Origin: Nephrocerus scutellatus
Taxonomy: Eukaryota > Arthropoda > Insecta > Diptera > Pipunculidae
Assembly: GCA_947095585.1 (NCBI GenBank)
Contig: OX352761.1
Location: forward strand, 87,506,779-87,570,778
DNA length: 64,000 nucleotides
Reading direction: 5' to 3'
Numbering within the stretch: the stretch's first letter is position 1; each line of letters starts with the position of its first letter. The position numbers and the translations under genes were made by a program. The notes beneath the pieces were generated by a model. It was not told the origin of the DNA and searched no databases. It worked only from the letters and a program-made list of their open reading frames with translations. This document shows positions 43,099-55,250 of the stretch, piece by piece.

Positions 43099-43375
43099 AT
43101 TCAGAAGTGGAATTTACCCAAAAACCAGTAATATACATACGTCCATCCGCCTAATGACCACCCTCCCATTGACCCACCTCCAACAATGGAACACCTCAAC
43201 TACACAACATATATCGATACTATTTTTGGCAAAAATTACAAACAGTTTCAAATTTATATAAAAAGAAAATATACCTTGCCAAGTACAGCTAAAAACTTGT
43301 GTGTAGATTATAAATGAAACGCAATTTTAAACCCTCCAAGAAGTATTTGTTCTTTCCACACCTCAGTGAAGCATC
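43099..43375. other. leader of the plus-strand element
   Basis: Non-coding. It contains further CATTGACCCACCTCC-type sequence like the R2 minisatellite near 43150-43195, and an ATATAAAAAGAAAATATA stretch. Confidence 0.35.
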
Positions 43376-44112
43376 CCATACAAATATTTTACCACATTTA
43401 CCATACATACCTATTTTTTAAAAAAATGAACCCGACTTTCTTCAAATTTTATACACGTGTGTATCTCCTATGGACAACACTTATTGTAAAAAATTTACAG
43501 ACGTCGGGACCCGGGGTCGTGGGGATTCAAATTTAAAATAAAATTTACCCGATTTTCTTAAAGTTTTATACACATGTCTATCTCAGATGGACAAAACGTT
43601 TTGGACATTTCTTGAGCAAATGGGCCCGGAGGCCCGAGGGGTGCCCATATAAATTTTTTAAAAATTAGCCCGATTTACTTTAAATTTTAAACATATGTGT
43701 ATCTTCGATGGACAAAATTTTTGAACATTTTTTGAGCGAATGGCCCCGATGGGTGCCCATATAATTTTTTTTAAAAATTAGCCCGATTTTCTTGAAATTT
43801 CAAACATATGTGTAACTCCGATGGCCAAAAGTGTTTGTAAAATTTTGGGAGTGATCGGGCCCTAAGACTCGAGGGGGACCCGTTTAATTTTTAAAAAATT
43901 AGCCCGATTGTCTACAAATGTTAAACACATGTGCATCTCTGATTAACAAAACTCTTTGTTAAATTTTTTGGAGTGATCGGAGTGATTTGGAGCCGATGAT
44001 ATGGCTCGAGGTGCCCATTTAAGTTTTTTAAAATTAACCCGATTTTCTTCAAATTTTAAACACTTGTGTATCTCCGATGGACAAAACTTATTTTTAACAG
44101 TTTCCGAGTGAT
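43376..44112 (+). repeat. R1 element, copy F
   Basis: About six ~119-bp R1 units in plus orientation (CATGTGTATCTCCGATGGAC-type core with GGGCCC..GGGG segments). Neither R1 terminus is clear. Inserted in the leader of the plus-strand element. Confidence 0.7.
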
Positions 44113-44386
44113 TGGGCCCTGAGTCGTATTGTTGCGACGGTTTTTTGTTTTTTTGGTCTTGTCTGCGCATATGGAAAGGCCGAAACGGTAGTTGTTCGGT
44201 TATATACACGTTGTGTGCCGACAGCCGTGTGCGTCCGAAGGGTTTTGTTGTGTATATCGGTATTCGGTAGATATATATACAGTGGTGGCTGGGATATATA
44301 CGTTGTGTGTCTACAGTCGTTGGGTGTTGCAACTGCGCTGTTGATCTGATAACCTGCGTTTGTATTTTATTATTGTGAGTTTTAAA

Positions 44387-44620
44387 ATGCCAAAAAAAAC
44401 AAATCGATGAGCTCAGTTAGCGAACTGAGATGTGATCTTCTTGAAATGGGAGCGGATACGAAAGGCACTAAGGCCGAGCTCGCATTGGGTGGCGGGTTGG
44501 AACTTGAAAACATCCAGTTCCGTTTCTTAAACCAACAACAACACCATTACCATTACATAATAACAAAACTATCGAGTGACTTGTATAAACATGTAAGTAG
44601 AGTTAAGTACCTTTTAAATT
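44387..44620 (+). pseudogene. gag start of the plus-strand element
   Basis: From 44407: SSVSELRCDLLEMGADTKGT then KAELAL, a SAP-like helix-turn-helix start seen in some gypsy Gags. An ATG at 44387 (MPKKTN) opens in a neighbouring frame and is cut by TGA at once, so a one-base change separates start and domain. After about 70 codons the minisatellite begins and the rest of Gag is missing. Confidence 0.5.
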
Positions 44621-44639
44621 AATTGAGTTCATAATCGAA

Positions 44640-45560
44640 CAGTATTAATCAAACAACAATTATCGTTTGTATTGAATATATACAAATAATTAAAAGTAAG
44701 TATATTTGATGTCAATCGAATTTCATAATCTATACATATTAATCAAAAAAAAATATATTGTTTGTGTTGAATAAACATGTAAGTGAAGGTAAGTTATTTT
44801 TATACTAGTCGATTTTATAATCGAACAATATTAATTAAAACTATCGAGTGAATTGAATAAACTTTTAAGTATGAGTAAGTATTAATCGATTTTGTAATCG
44901 AGCAATATCAATCAACCATTTTATCGTTGGTATTGAAGGAACAAGTAAGAGAAAGCAAGTATAGTGGATGTCAACCGAATTTCATAATCGATACAAAAAA
45001 TATTTCGGTGGTATTCAATAAGTATGTAAGTAAAGGTAAGTTATTTATTTTTTTTATATTAATCGATTTTATAATCGAACAATATAAATCAAAACATTGC
45101 ATGGTTTGTATTGAATAAACAAGTAAGTAAAGAAAGTAATTTTTTTATATTAATCGATTTTATAATCGAAACATATTAATCAAAAAAAATATTGGTTGTA
45201 TTCAATAAGTATGTAAGTAAAGGTAAGTTATTTGTTCTTATATTAATCGATTTTATAATCGAACAATATAAATCAAAGTATTTCATCGTTTGTATTGAAT
45301 AAACCAGTAAGTAAAGTAGTAATTTTTATATTAATCGATTTTATAATCAAAACATATTAATCAAAAAAAATATTGGTTGCATTCAATAAGTATGTAAGTA
45401 AAGGTAAGTTATTTGTTCTTATATTAATCGATTTTATAATCGAACAATATAAATCAAAACATTTCATCGTTTGTATTGAATAAACCAGTAAGTAAAGTAG
45501 TAATTTTTATATTAATCGATTTTATAATCGAAACATATTAATCAAAAAAAAATATATTGG
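44640..45560 (+). repeat. minisatellite of ~87-bp monomers (175-bp dimers)
   Basis: Each monomer has the stem TCGATT-TTAT-AATCGA, then CAATATAAATCAAAACAT or similar, then TGTAAGTAAAGGTAAGTTAT or CCAGTAAGTAAAGTAGTAAT. Two monomer types alternate, and the last three dimers are almost identical. The unit repeatedly presents AAGGTAAGT, a consensus 5' splice site. No long ORF. Confidence 0.85.
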
Positions 45561-46876
45561 TTGTATTATATTAGAAAGAAAATCAAAACAACTTACGGAA
45601 TACAAATCCTCCTCCTCGACAGCGCTGACGTTATGAGGTTGCTGAAATTTAATGTTTGATGATTAATAGTCATTTCACACCCGATACAGGGGCGTTACCG
45701 CGCGAAGACACCGAGCAAAAAAAAAACGAAGACGAAATGAGTACCACGCTCACTCGGGTTTTCATCCATTATGATACTTAGCAATCCCATTTCTTGTTTT
45801 GAACAAAAATAAAACAAACGCATAAACTATACTTTTAGGTATCTCCAAACTACTCTACAGGAATTCATACAATTATACATATAGAACTACTCCTTGGCTA
45901 TGTGTTTGTTCTAGGCCCTGGAAACGGGCGTATCTTGGTTCGTTTCCCAGGCATCCTGACGAGCCGAGACGCTGCTGTATGGAAAAAAAAACTTCCCGCC
46001 TCCTTTTCCAGCGTGGGGGGGGGGGGGTGTAGCATCCAATTTTTCCTTTACTCTTTCGACGAATGGCGGTGTAAATCGTAGTTATGGGTACTGGTGCTAA
46101 TTGCCTGTCTCGAGACTCTACTTTCCTTCAAAGCGGATTGTCTTTATATTTTCTTTTGCACAGTATTATCCGCTTTGTTTCGCTCACACACAGAACAAAA
46201 TTTATGGGTCTAGGACCACGGTCTTCGTGTTGTGATGGATCACGCAACCAAAAATTCAATTAATTCGAAAAAGTTTAACCGTGATATATATTTTTTCTTC
46301 TCACGCAATAACCAAAAAGCTCCTTTTTTATCTTTGACAGAAAACACTTATTATACGCGTGGTTCTATCACTTTACAACAAAAAAACGCAAAAATTCCTT
46401 TTGTCGAAGAAGGTATGTATGTGTTTAAATACTGAGCCGACAGACGTTAATGCAGCAGGGAAGTCGAATGCCGACCGGCACTCAGTGCTGTTTTCTATCG
46501 ACTGTCTAGTGACTAACTTTTTCTCTTGCTGGTCTACCACGCTAAACCAAATGGAAAGATCAGCCGACAGAGAACGCGTTCAACCAAGGCTAGTAGGCAG
46601 AACGTAAGCGCAATACATCGCATGTTTTTGCGGTGCAATTCCCGCATTGGAATTTTCACTGACGAACGGCATGTGTAACATGCAATGAGTATTGCATGCG
46701 TAGCTATTCGTGATTTAGTTTTTTTTCTTTGTGGTGTTACATGGAATATGTATCACAAGATTTTACGGCGCAATTCCTGCATTGGAATTTTTGGTAACCA
46801 ACGGAATGTGTATATTGTTGGCACATTCTGTTTGAATTATTATTTTCCAAATCATGGTTCATGGGGTGACACCTGA
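45561..46876. other. unknown non-coding block between gag and pol
   Basis: Includes a run of about a dozen G (46015-46027), a hairpin CCTGGAAACG..CGTTTCCCAGG near 45917-45950, and at 46600-46830 two diverged copies of a GCGGTGCAATTCC..TGGAATTTT motif. That motif resembles the spacer of the satellite at 50818-55250. The block ends CTGACAATGTCGCCACTACA, shared with 55266-55284. Confidence 0.45.
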
Positions 46877-46878
46877 CA

Positions 46879-49127
46879 ATGTCGCCACTACAGAAGGCAG
46901 ATGGTGATGAGCGATTCTGTGTCGATTACAGGAAACTCAATTCCATTACGGTGAAACGGCCATTCGTAATGCCAGTTGTAGAGGAAGAGTTGGCGAAGTT
47001 GAGCGGATATGCGTGTTGTACAACATTAGACATGATGTCCGGATATCACCAGATTCCGTTGGAGGAATATTCAAAGAAATACACAGCGTTTGTGACTCAT
47101 GACGGGCATTTTGAGTATAATTATATGCCATTTGGGTTGGCCAATGTCCCGAGTGTATTCCAGGAAACGGATGTGTATCTGCCTTCATCGACTATTTCAT
47201 CATCAAAAGCCAAAATTCCAAGGAAGGACTCGAACGTCTAGCAGAATTTCTACAGGTATTGCGGGAAGCTGGGTTAACGGTAAAATTAAAAAAATTCGCT
47301 TTCCTTTGCGAAGAAATTGCTTATTTTGGCCATCGTGTTAAGGGTGGAGGAGTTCAGCCTGGTGATGTCGAAACAGCTGCAATAAGGAACTTCACAAGGC
47401 CAGATAATGTCCACGATGTTCGCCTATTCTTGGGACTTACGGGATTTTTTCGGAAATTCATCGAGAACTTCGCAGTTATATCTCGTCCTTTAACTTATCT
47501 GCTTAAGACAAAGGAGCAGATGCCTTTCCAGTGGACGTATCGTTACTGATTGTGCTGCCATAACGACAATGAAATCGATCAAGCCATTACTTTCACGCGT
47601 AGCTCGCTGGTGAATGGCTCTTCTGGAGTGAAAATTCCGTATGTGGATGCCATGAGTCGGGCACCATATGATCCCCTGAGTGAACCAAAAACTGATGCTG
47701 ACCACATTTTTAAAATTGAAGTCGACTGAAGCTAAAGCAGTGGAAGAATGAGTTTGTGCTACAAGACAACCGAATTTTCAAGAAAGAAGACAACATGTTG
47801 CTGTTCTTTGTTCCCCGAGCCATTCGCTGGCGTATCCTGAAAACATGTCACGACGATGTTGGCCATTTGGGGCTCGAGAAAACCATACAACGAGTGATGC
47901 CAAATCCTACTTGTTGTCGTGCTTGGAATGTTGCTACAGTAAGTCTGTGTCCGGTAGAAAGGAAGGTCAACTTTATGTAGAGCCGATTTTTCTGATATCA
48001 TTCGGACCATTCGGAACTTGGACCACCTGGGACCATTCAATAGAAGTCGTTTGGGAAATCACTACGTATTGGCTATCGTTGACGCCTTTGAAAAGTTTGT
48101 GATCCTCAAACCAGTAAAAAGTACCAAAACACATCGAGTGTCTGTAGAGTTGGGGATTGAGCCTTGCACTTGCCTAGCTTGCGCCATTAAGCATACTCTT
48201 GATAATAAGTACTATTTTGCAGTCCTCCATTAGGAGTAACCCATTTCTTATTAAATCGCTTTCAGTCCTGCAACATAACTGTTAGATATTATGCTACAGA
48301 TGGACCCCACGACCAAGTACCAAAACTCAGCCCGTTATTGCTGCGTTAAATGATTTGACGTGTTTCTTTGGACTTCCGGCACGAGTGATTACTGACCGAG
48401 GAACTGCCTTCACCGCCAAGAAGTTCTAAGAATATTGCTGCAAAAACCAAATTACTCATGTTCGCTGAATGTTCGTACCCCACGAGCAAACGACCAAGTT
48501 GAGCGGGTCAATCAATCGATCCTCAACTTCATTCGATGTACGACAGAGAAGTCTAACTTATGGGACGCCAACCTCAATGATCTCCACTGGTCGATCAACT
48601 CAAGCAAGAACGATACTTCACGCTTCTCGCCCAATGAATTGGTGTTCGATTTTCGACTCCGTGACCGGCTTCAGAATCATCTAATTCAAGCGTTACACAG
48701 CGATGATGTTCCCAAAACCGACATAACTAATCGACGGAATCAAGCCGCTGACAATATCGAAGAGGAGCGGGCTAAATGAAAACAACGTTTCGACTCACGA
48801 CATAAGTTGCCGCATTGCTACCAGGAAGGCGACCTTGTCGTGATTGAAAGTATACCTCCGGCGACAGGAGAATCCAGGAAGATCGAGCCGAAATTCAAAG
48901 GACCTTACCAAGTTAAAAAGGTAATTGGTCATGATCGATATTTGATCGAAGATCTCGACGACGTCAGCCGAACCCGACGTCGATTTAGTTCCATCTTTGA
49001 GGCTGGACGGATGAAGCCGTGGTGCAGTCTCTCTCCGGAACTTAATGATGATGAGGACAACACCGATGACGACGAATCTGTAGCCGGGACGTCTACACTT
49101 CAGGAAGAGCCGAGCTGTCACGAATGA
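46879..49127 (+). pseudogene. pol of the plus-strand element (decayed)
   Basis: RT: ADGDERFCVDYRKLNSITVK and LDMMSGYHQIPLEEYSKKY. The YxDD position reads FIDYFII near 47185-47210, so the second catalytic Asp is lost, and a frame change lies just before it. DVRLFLGLTGFFRKFIENF follows. Most of RNase H is deleted after about 47549; only YVDAMSRAPYDPL remains. Integrase begins at about 47730 (GHLGLEKTIQRV) and ends with TPRANDQVERVNQSILNF and the GPYQVKKVIGHDRYLIEDL (GPY/F) domain. Stops and frame changes are frequent; the final frame stops inside the 3' LTR. Confidence 0.75.
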
Positions 49128-49272
49128 TTGCGAGCAGTGTTGGTTGAACTGTCGTCGCGAGCAGTTCATTGTTTTCAGTCCTGACACTTGTATTCATATA
49201 TATGTTTTTTTTTAAATAAAGTCTATTTTTTTCATTCCTCCATATTGACTATTGTCGTCTTCCTGCCTGACA
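49116..49272 (+). repeat. 3' LTR of the plus-strand element, 157 bp
   Basis: TGTCACGAATGATTG...GCCTGACA. It is complete and uninterrupted and contains AATAAA near 49217. The first 12 bases encode the last codons and stop of pol. Confidence 0.85.
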
Positions 49273-49276
49273 TTAT

Positions 49277-50143
49277 TAAGAGTATTTAAAACTAGAGCTT
49301 CGGATCCCTTACCACTGGCGGGGGGAAATCGTCAGCTATAAGTGGTGACTGTTTAAAGACAGAATTAATTGAGATCAAGCGATCCCTTTTTAAATTCTCT
49401 ATATTAACTTCACTGGCCCGTGGCCCGGATGTCGGTCGGCAGTCGGACGTCTGTCGTGGAATCTTGCGATAAATTTTCAACCCACTTCCCAAGGCCCGGT
49501 TTTATTGAAATTTTGCACACATGTGTATTTCTATTAAAATTTGAGGCCCCTCGGGCCACGGGGCTCCCATACAAATATTTTACAAAATTTACCCGATTTT
49601 CTTCAAATTTTATACGTATGTGTATCTCCGGTGGACAACACTTTTTGTAAAAACTTTAGAGACCCCGGGCCCCATACATTTTTTTTTAAAAAAACTAACC
49701 CGATTTCCTTCAAATTTAATACACATGTGTATCTCCGATGAAAAACACTTTTTGTAAAAATTTCGGAGACCCCAGGCCCCGGGTTCATGGGGCCCCATAA
49801 ATTTTTTTTAAAAAAATCAACCCGATTTTCTTCAAATTTAATACACATGGTTATCACTGATGGACAAATTTTTTTCCAAGTTTGTTGGAGTGATCGGGCC
49901 CTGAGACCCGTGTGGTGTCCATGTAATTTTTTTAAAAATTAGCCCGATTTTCTTCAAACTTTAACACATACCCATCTCCTATTAGAGAATTTACATGAAA
50001 AATTTTAATTTTTATGGGTTGTTTTCTTATATTGCTTAATTGCTAACGCAGCATTTTGACTGCGGAAAATAAATTCTGTATTGTTTACATTTAAATAGCG
50101 ATTTGTTTATAATACTTATACTATAATATAACTTATAATATAA
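49277..50143 (-). repeat. 5' LTR of the errantivirus, outer part, with R1 copy D
   Basis: 49277-49386 is LTR sequence and 49387-50036 is R1 copy D. 50037-50135 (TTGCTAACGCAGCATTTTGA ... TTTGTTTATAATACTTA) matches 32247-32335 of the 3' LTR. The first ~90 bases of the LTR, as seen in the 3' copy, are missing or replaced after 50135, so the outer end is approximate. Confidence 0.6.
49387..50036 (+). repeat. R1 element, copy D (both ends present)
   Basis: From TTTTTAAATTCTCTATATTA to TTTTTATGGGTTGTTTTC, with about four ~119-bp units. It lies inside the errantivirus 5' LTR. Confidence 0.8.
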
Positions 50144-50817
50144 CGTATCAAGGTTCCACGATGCAAATGTTTATCACAAGTGTGCATTGTCGGAGACAGA
50201 TAAAGAAACGAAGGGTATCCATATCCACATCAGGCGACATTAGGATCAGACGATGAGTGTATATGAAAAATGTTCCACGTTAAATGTCAGTATGGCCAAA
50301 AATTCAAGTCTCGTTCGGCAGATTTAAGCAGCGCAAAGTTTCAACAAAAAAAATATGTTTCCACCAACTCGGGTCAGCATTGAAATTTGTGCGGTCTATA
50401 CTTTTTATTTTTTCATTTTATCGCAGGCTAAAATCTTCATGAAAAAAAATCGACTGCTGGAAAAAAAATTCAACGTAGAGTGCCAATAAAATTTTGTGGG
50501 TGAATTTTTATTCAGCGCGGTTGTGTGCGGGCGATGCAAAAAAACTAAATTTCAACAATGAAGCTGTTCACGGGAAACTTTTCCTGTAACTTTCAATTTT
50601 TTCTTCTCGACGAAATTCTTTAGCGAAATTTGCGGACACTTCACGGACGGCACTTATGGCATCACAGATAAAAGAAAAATTCGTCACTTTGACTACAAAC
50701 ATTTCGTTGAGTCGCCGAGCGCCAGGGACCGAGAGCCAATCTCGACCGCTATGATTTTCCATCGACTGCCTCTATTCCAATCGTTATTCATTATTGCCAT
50801 CGTCTCCCTCGGCGTTC
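50144..50817. other. no recognisable feature
   Basis: Moderately AT-rich sequence without coding motifs, between the errantivirus and the satellite array. Possibly flanking genomic DNA or an old element. Confidence 0.3.
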
Positions 50818-53800
50818 AAAACCTTCTCTACAGAAAGCCCAACCAAAACCTTCTCTATAGAAAGCCCAACTGTTCCGATCGTACACAGAAACATGCTTAG
50901 ATTCATCCAAAACCTTCTCTATAGAAAGCCCAACTGTTCCGATCGTACACAGATACATGCTTAGATTGAGACCAAACGTATTTGTATTTAGTAATCAACT
51001 AAAGAGCAAAATCCATATAAAATATTTCTGTTTCCCACTACCACATCTTACGTTTCTCGCTCTTTGCGACTTCTTCTTTTTTGTACACTGTATTCACATC
51101 CCACAAACACACATGCGTTTGGTGTTGGTTTACAGCATTAGTATGCGTAGAGTTGGGCTTTCTATAGAGAAGGTTTTGGATTCATCCAAAACGTATTTGT
51201 ATTAGTAATCAACTAAAGAGCAAAATCCATATAAAATTTTTCTGTTTCCAACTACCACACCTTACGTTTCTCGCTCTTTGCCACTGCTTATTTTTTGTAC
51301 ACTGTATTCACATCCCACAAACACACATGCGTTTTGGATTGGTTACAGCATTAGTATGCGTAGAGTTGGGCTTTCTATAGAGAAGGTTTTGGTGTAGGGC
51401 AGAATGATACGAGTATATAAATTTCTTGTAACATGCGATGCACACATACTTTGGTACAAACCGTTTGTTAACAAAAATTCCAGTTCAGGAAATGTGCCGC
51501 AAATACATCTTACTTGTCTTTTAACATGTATTAGCGTATGAGCTATATCAAAACCTTCTCTATAGCTCTTTGCGACTGATTATTTTTTTTGTACACTGTA
51601 TTCACATCCAACAAACCAAAACCTTCTCTATAGAAAGCCCAACTGTTCCGATCGTACACAGATAAATGCTTAGATTGAGACCAAACGTATTTGTATTGGT
51701 AATCAACTAAAGAGCAAAATCCATATAAAATTTTTCTGTTTCCAACTACCACACCTTACGTTTCTCGCTCTTTGCCACTGCTTATTTTTTGTACACTGTA
51801 TTCACATCCCACAAACACACATGCGTTTTGGATTGGTTACAGCATTAGTATGCGTAGAGTTGGGCTTTCTATAGAGAAGGTTTTGGTGTAGGGCAGAATG
51901 ATACGAGTATATAAATTTCTTGTAACATGCGATGCACACATACTTTGGTACAAACCGTTTGTTAACAAAAATTCCAGTTCAGGAAATGTGCCGCAAATAC
52001 ATCTTACTTGTCTTTTAACATGTATTAGCGTATGAGCTATATCAAAACCTTCTCTATAGCTCTTTGCGACTGATTATTTTTTTTGTACACTGTATTCACA
52101 TCCAACAAACCAAAACCTTCTCTATAGAAAGCCCAACTGTTCCGATCGTACACAGATAAATGCTTAGATTGAGACCAAACGTATTTGTATTGGTAATCAA
52201 CTAAAGAGCAAAATCCATATAAAATTTTTCTGTTTCCAACTACCACACCTTACGTTTCTCGCTCTTTGCCACTGCTTATTTTTTGTACACTGTATTCACA
52301 TCCCACAAACACACATGCGTTTTGGATTGGTTACAGCATTAGTATGCGTAGAGTTGGGCTTTCTATAGAGAAGGTTTTGGTGTAGGGCAGAATGATACGA
52401 GTATATAAATTTCTTGTAACATGCGATGCACACATACTTTGGTACAAACCGTTTGTTAACAAAAATTCCAGTTCAGGAAATGTGCCGCAAATACATCTTA
52501 CTTGTCTTTTAACATGTATTAGCGTATGAGCTATATCAAAACCTTCTCTATAGCTCTTTGCGACTGATTATTTTTTTTGTACACTGTATTCACATCCAAC
52601 AAACCAAAACCTTCTCTATAGAAAGCCCAACTGTTCCGATCGTACACAGATAAATGCTTAGATTGAGACCAAACGTATTTGTATTGGTAATCAACTAAAG
52701 AGCAAAATCCATATAAAATTTTTCTGTTTCCAACTACCACACCTTACGTTTCTCGCTCTTTGCCACTGCTTATTTTTTGTACACTGTATTCACATCCCAC
52801 AAACACACATGCGTTTTGGATTGGTTACAGCATTAGTATGCGTAGAGTTGGGCTTTCTATAGAGAAGGTTTTGGTGTAGGGCAGAATGATACGAGTATAT
52901 AAATTTCTTGTAACATGCGATGCACACATACTTTGGTACAAACCGTTTGTTAACAAAAATTCCAGTTCAGGAAATGTGCCGCAAATACATCTTACTTGTC
53001 TTTTAACATGTATTAGCGTATGAGCTATATCAAAACCTTCTCTATAGCTCTTTGCGACTGATTATTTTTTTTGTACACTGTATTCCCATCCAACAAACCA
53101 AAACCTTCTCTATAGAAAGCCCAACTGTTCCGATCGTACACAGATAAATGCTTAGATTGAGACCAAACGTATTTGTATTGGTAATCAACTAAAGAGCAAA
53201 ATCCATATACAATTTTTCTGTTTCCCACTACCACATCTTACGTTTCTCGCTCTTTGCGACTGCTTATTTTTTGTACACTGTACAAAACCTTCTCTATAGA
53301 AAGCCCAACTGTTCCGATCGTACACAGATAAATGCTTAGATTGAGACCAAACGTATTTGTATTGGTAATCAACTAAAGAGCAAAATCCATATACAATTTT
53401 TCTGTTTCCCACTACCACATCTTACGTTTCTCGCTCTTTGCGACTTCTTATTTTTTGTACACCGTATTCACATCCCACAAACACACATGCGTTTGGTGTT
53501 GGTTTACAGCATTAGTATGCGTAGAGTTGGGCTTTCTATAGAGAAGGTTTTGACACTGTATGTGCTGAGTACTACGAATCTGCGTGTGTGTACGTAGTTC
53601 AAGACATCTCGCATACGAGCCGAGGCAATCTTGTTGGGTAGGAATTTCGTTTAACGAAGGTAGAATGAGATAGCGCACAGCCAGAACGCATATAGCCAAA
53701 ACCTTTTCTATAGAAAGCCCAACTGTATGCATACTAATGCACTGAACAATCCCAAACGCGGCTGGGTTTGTTGGATGTGAATACAGTGTACAAAAAAAAT

Positions 53801-55250
53801 AATCAGTCGCAAAGAGCTATAGAGAAGGTTTTGATATAGCTCATACGCTAATACATGTTAAAAGACAAGTAAGATGTATTTGCGGCACATTTCCTGAACT
53901 GGAATTTTTGTTAACAAACGGTTTGTACCAAAGTATGTGTGCATCGCATGTTACAAGAATTTTATATACTCGTATCATTCTGCCCTACACCAAAACCTCT
54001 ATAGAAAGCCCAACTCTACGCATACTAATGCTGTAACCAATCCAAAACGCATGTGTGTTTGTGGGATGTGAACAAAACCTTCTCTATAGAAAGCCCAACT
54101 AAATGCATACTAATGCTGTAAACCAATCCGAAACGCGTCTGTATTTTGGAATGTGAATAGTGTACAAAAAATAAGTAGTCGCAAAGAGCGAGAAACGTAA
54201 GATGTGGTAGTGGGAAACAGAAAAATTTTATATGGATTTTGCTCTTTAGTTGATTACTAATACAAATACGTTTTGGATGAAACCTAAGCATGTATCTGTG
54301 TACGATCGGAACAGTCGGGCTTTCTATAGAGAAGGTTTTGGATGTGAATCAAAACCTTCTCTATAGAAAGCCCAACTCTACGCATACTAATGCTGTAAAC
54401 CAACACCAAACGCATGTGTGTTTGTGGGATGTGAATACGGTGTACAAAAAATAAGAAGTCGCAAAGAGCGAGAAACGTAAGATGTGGTAGTGGGAAACAG
54501 AAAAATTGTATATGGATTTTGCTCTTTAGTTGATTATCAATACATAAACATTTGTGATTTTTCCAAGCATGGATCTGTGTATCACCGGAACAGTTGGGCC
54601 AAAACCTTCTCTATAGAAAGCCCAACTCAACGCATACTAATGCTGTAAACCAATCCAAAACGCATGTGTGTTTGTGGGATGTGAATCAAAACCTTCCCTA
54701 TAGAAAGCCCAACTCTACGCATACTAATGCTGTAAACCAACACCAAACGCATGTGTGTTTGTGGGATGTGAATACGGTGTACAAAAAATAAGAAGTCGCA
54801 AAGAGCGAGAAACGTAAGATGTGGTAGTGGGAAACAGAAATATTTTATATGGATTTTGCTCTTTAGTTGATTACTAAATACAAATACGTTTGGTCTCAAT
54901 CTAAGCATGTATCTGTGTACGATCGGAACAGTTGGGCTTTCTATAGAGAAGGTTTTGCCTACACCCAAAACCTTCTCTATAGAAAGCCCAACTCTACGCA
55001 TACTAATGCTGTAAACAAAGACCAAACGCATGTGTGTTTGTGGGATGTGAATACAGTGTACAAAAAATAAGTAGACACAAAGAGCGAGAAACGTAAGATG
55101 TGGTAGTGGGAAACAGAAAAATTGTATATGAATTTTGCTCTTTAGTTGATTACTAATACAAACACGTTTGGTCTAAATCTAAGCATGGATCTGTGTACGA
55201 TCGGAACAGTTGCGCTTTCTATAGAGAAGGTTTTGCCTACACCCAAGAAA
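50818..55250. repeat. foldback-like satellite: 494-bp tandem units and inverted arms
   Basis: A motif starting CAAAACCTTCTCTATAGAAA (28 bp in all, ending GCCCAACT) and its complement bound segments of about 270 bp; segments plus a ~220-bp spacer form a 494-bp unit. Near-identical units lie at about 51400-53240 (equivalent points 51543, 52037, 52531, 53025). From about 53690 to 55250 the same sequences run in the opposite orientation, making a large inverted repeat. No protein is coded; the repeated 69-residue frames are by-products of the repetition. Confidence 0.88.

Larger units (their letters stand above)
41970..49272 (+). mobile_element. plus-strand Ty3/gypsy element with 157-bp LTRs
   Basis: 5' LTR 41970-43098 (itself interrupted), gag start at about 44390, pol 46879-49127, 3' LTR 49116-49272. 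Both LTRs run TGTCACGAATGATT..GCCTGACA, and TTAT flanks the whole (41966-41969, 49273-49276). It is inserted in the errantivirus 5' LTR, so it is younger than that element. R1, R2, a MITE, a minisatellite and an unknown block occupy much of its length. Confidence 0.8.
31517..50143 (-). mobile_element. errantivirus-type Ty3/gypsy element with nested insertions
   Basis: Minus-strand order: 5' LTR (interrupted, 50143 to 41899), tRNA-Ser site, leader, gag, protease, RT, RNase H, integrase, env remnant, polypurine tract, 3' LTR (32427 to about 31517). Pol motifs and the furin-like site in env place it near the 17.6/297/ZAM group. Insertions inside it: RTE (36844-40133), R1 copy C (33911-34992) and a plus-strand gypsy element (41970-49272). 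Gag is largely deleted. Outer ends are approximate. Confidence 0.75.

Noticed and set aside
51543..53234. A 69-residue protein repeated four times
   Set aside because: The repetition follows the 494-bp DNA unit, the stop and start lie in the inverted-repeat motif, and no protein family is recognisable.
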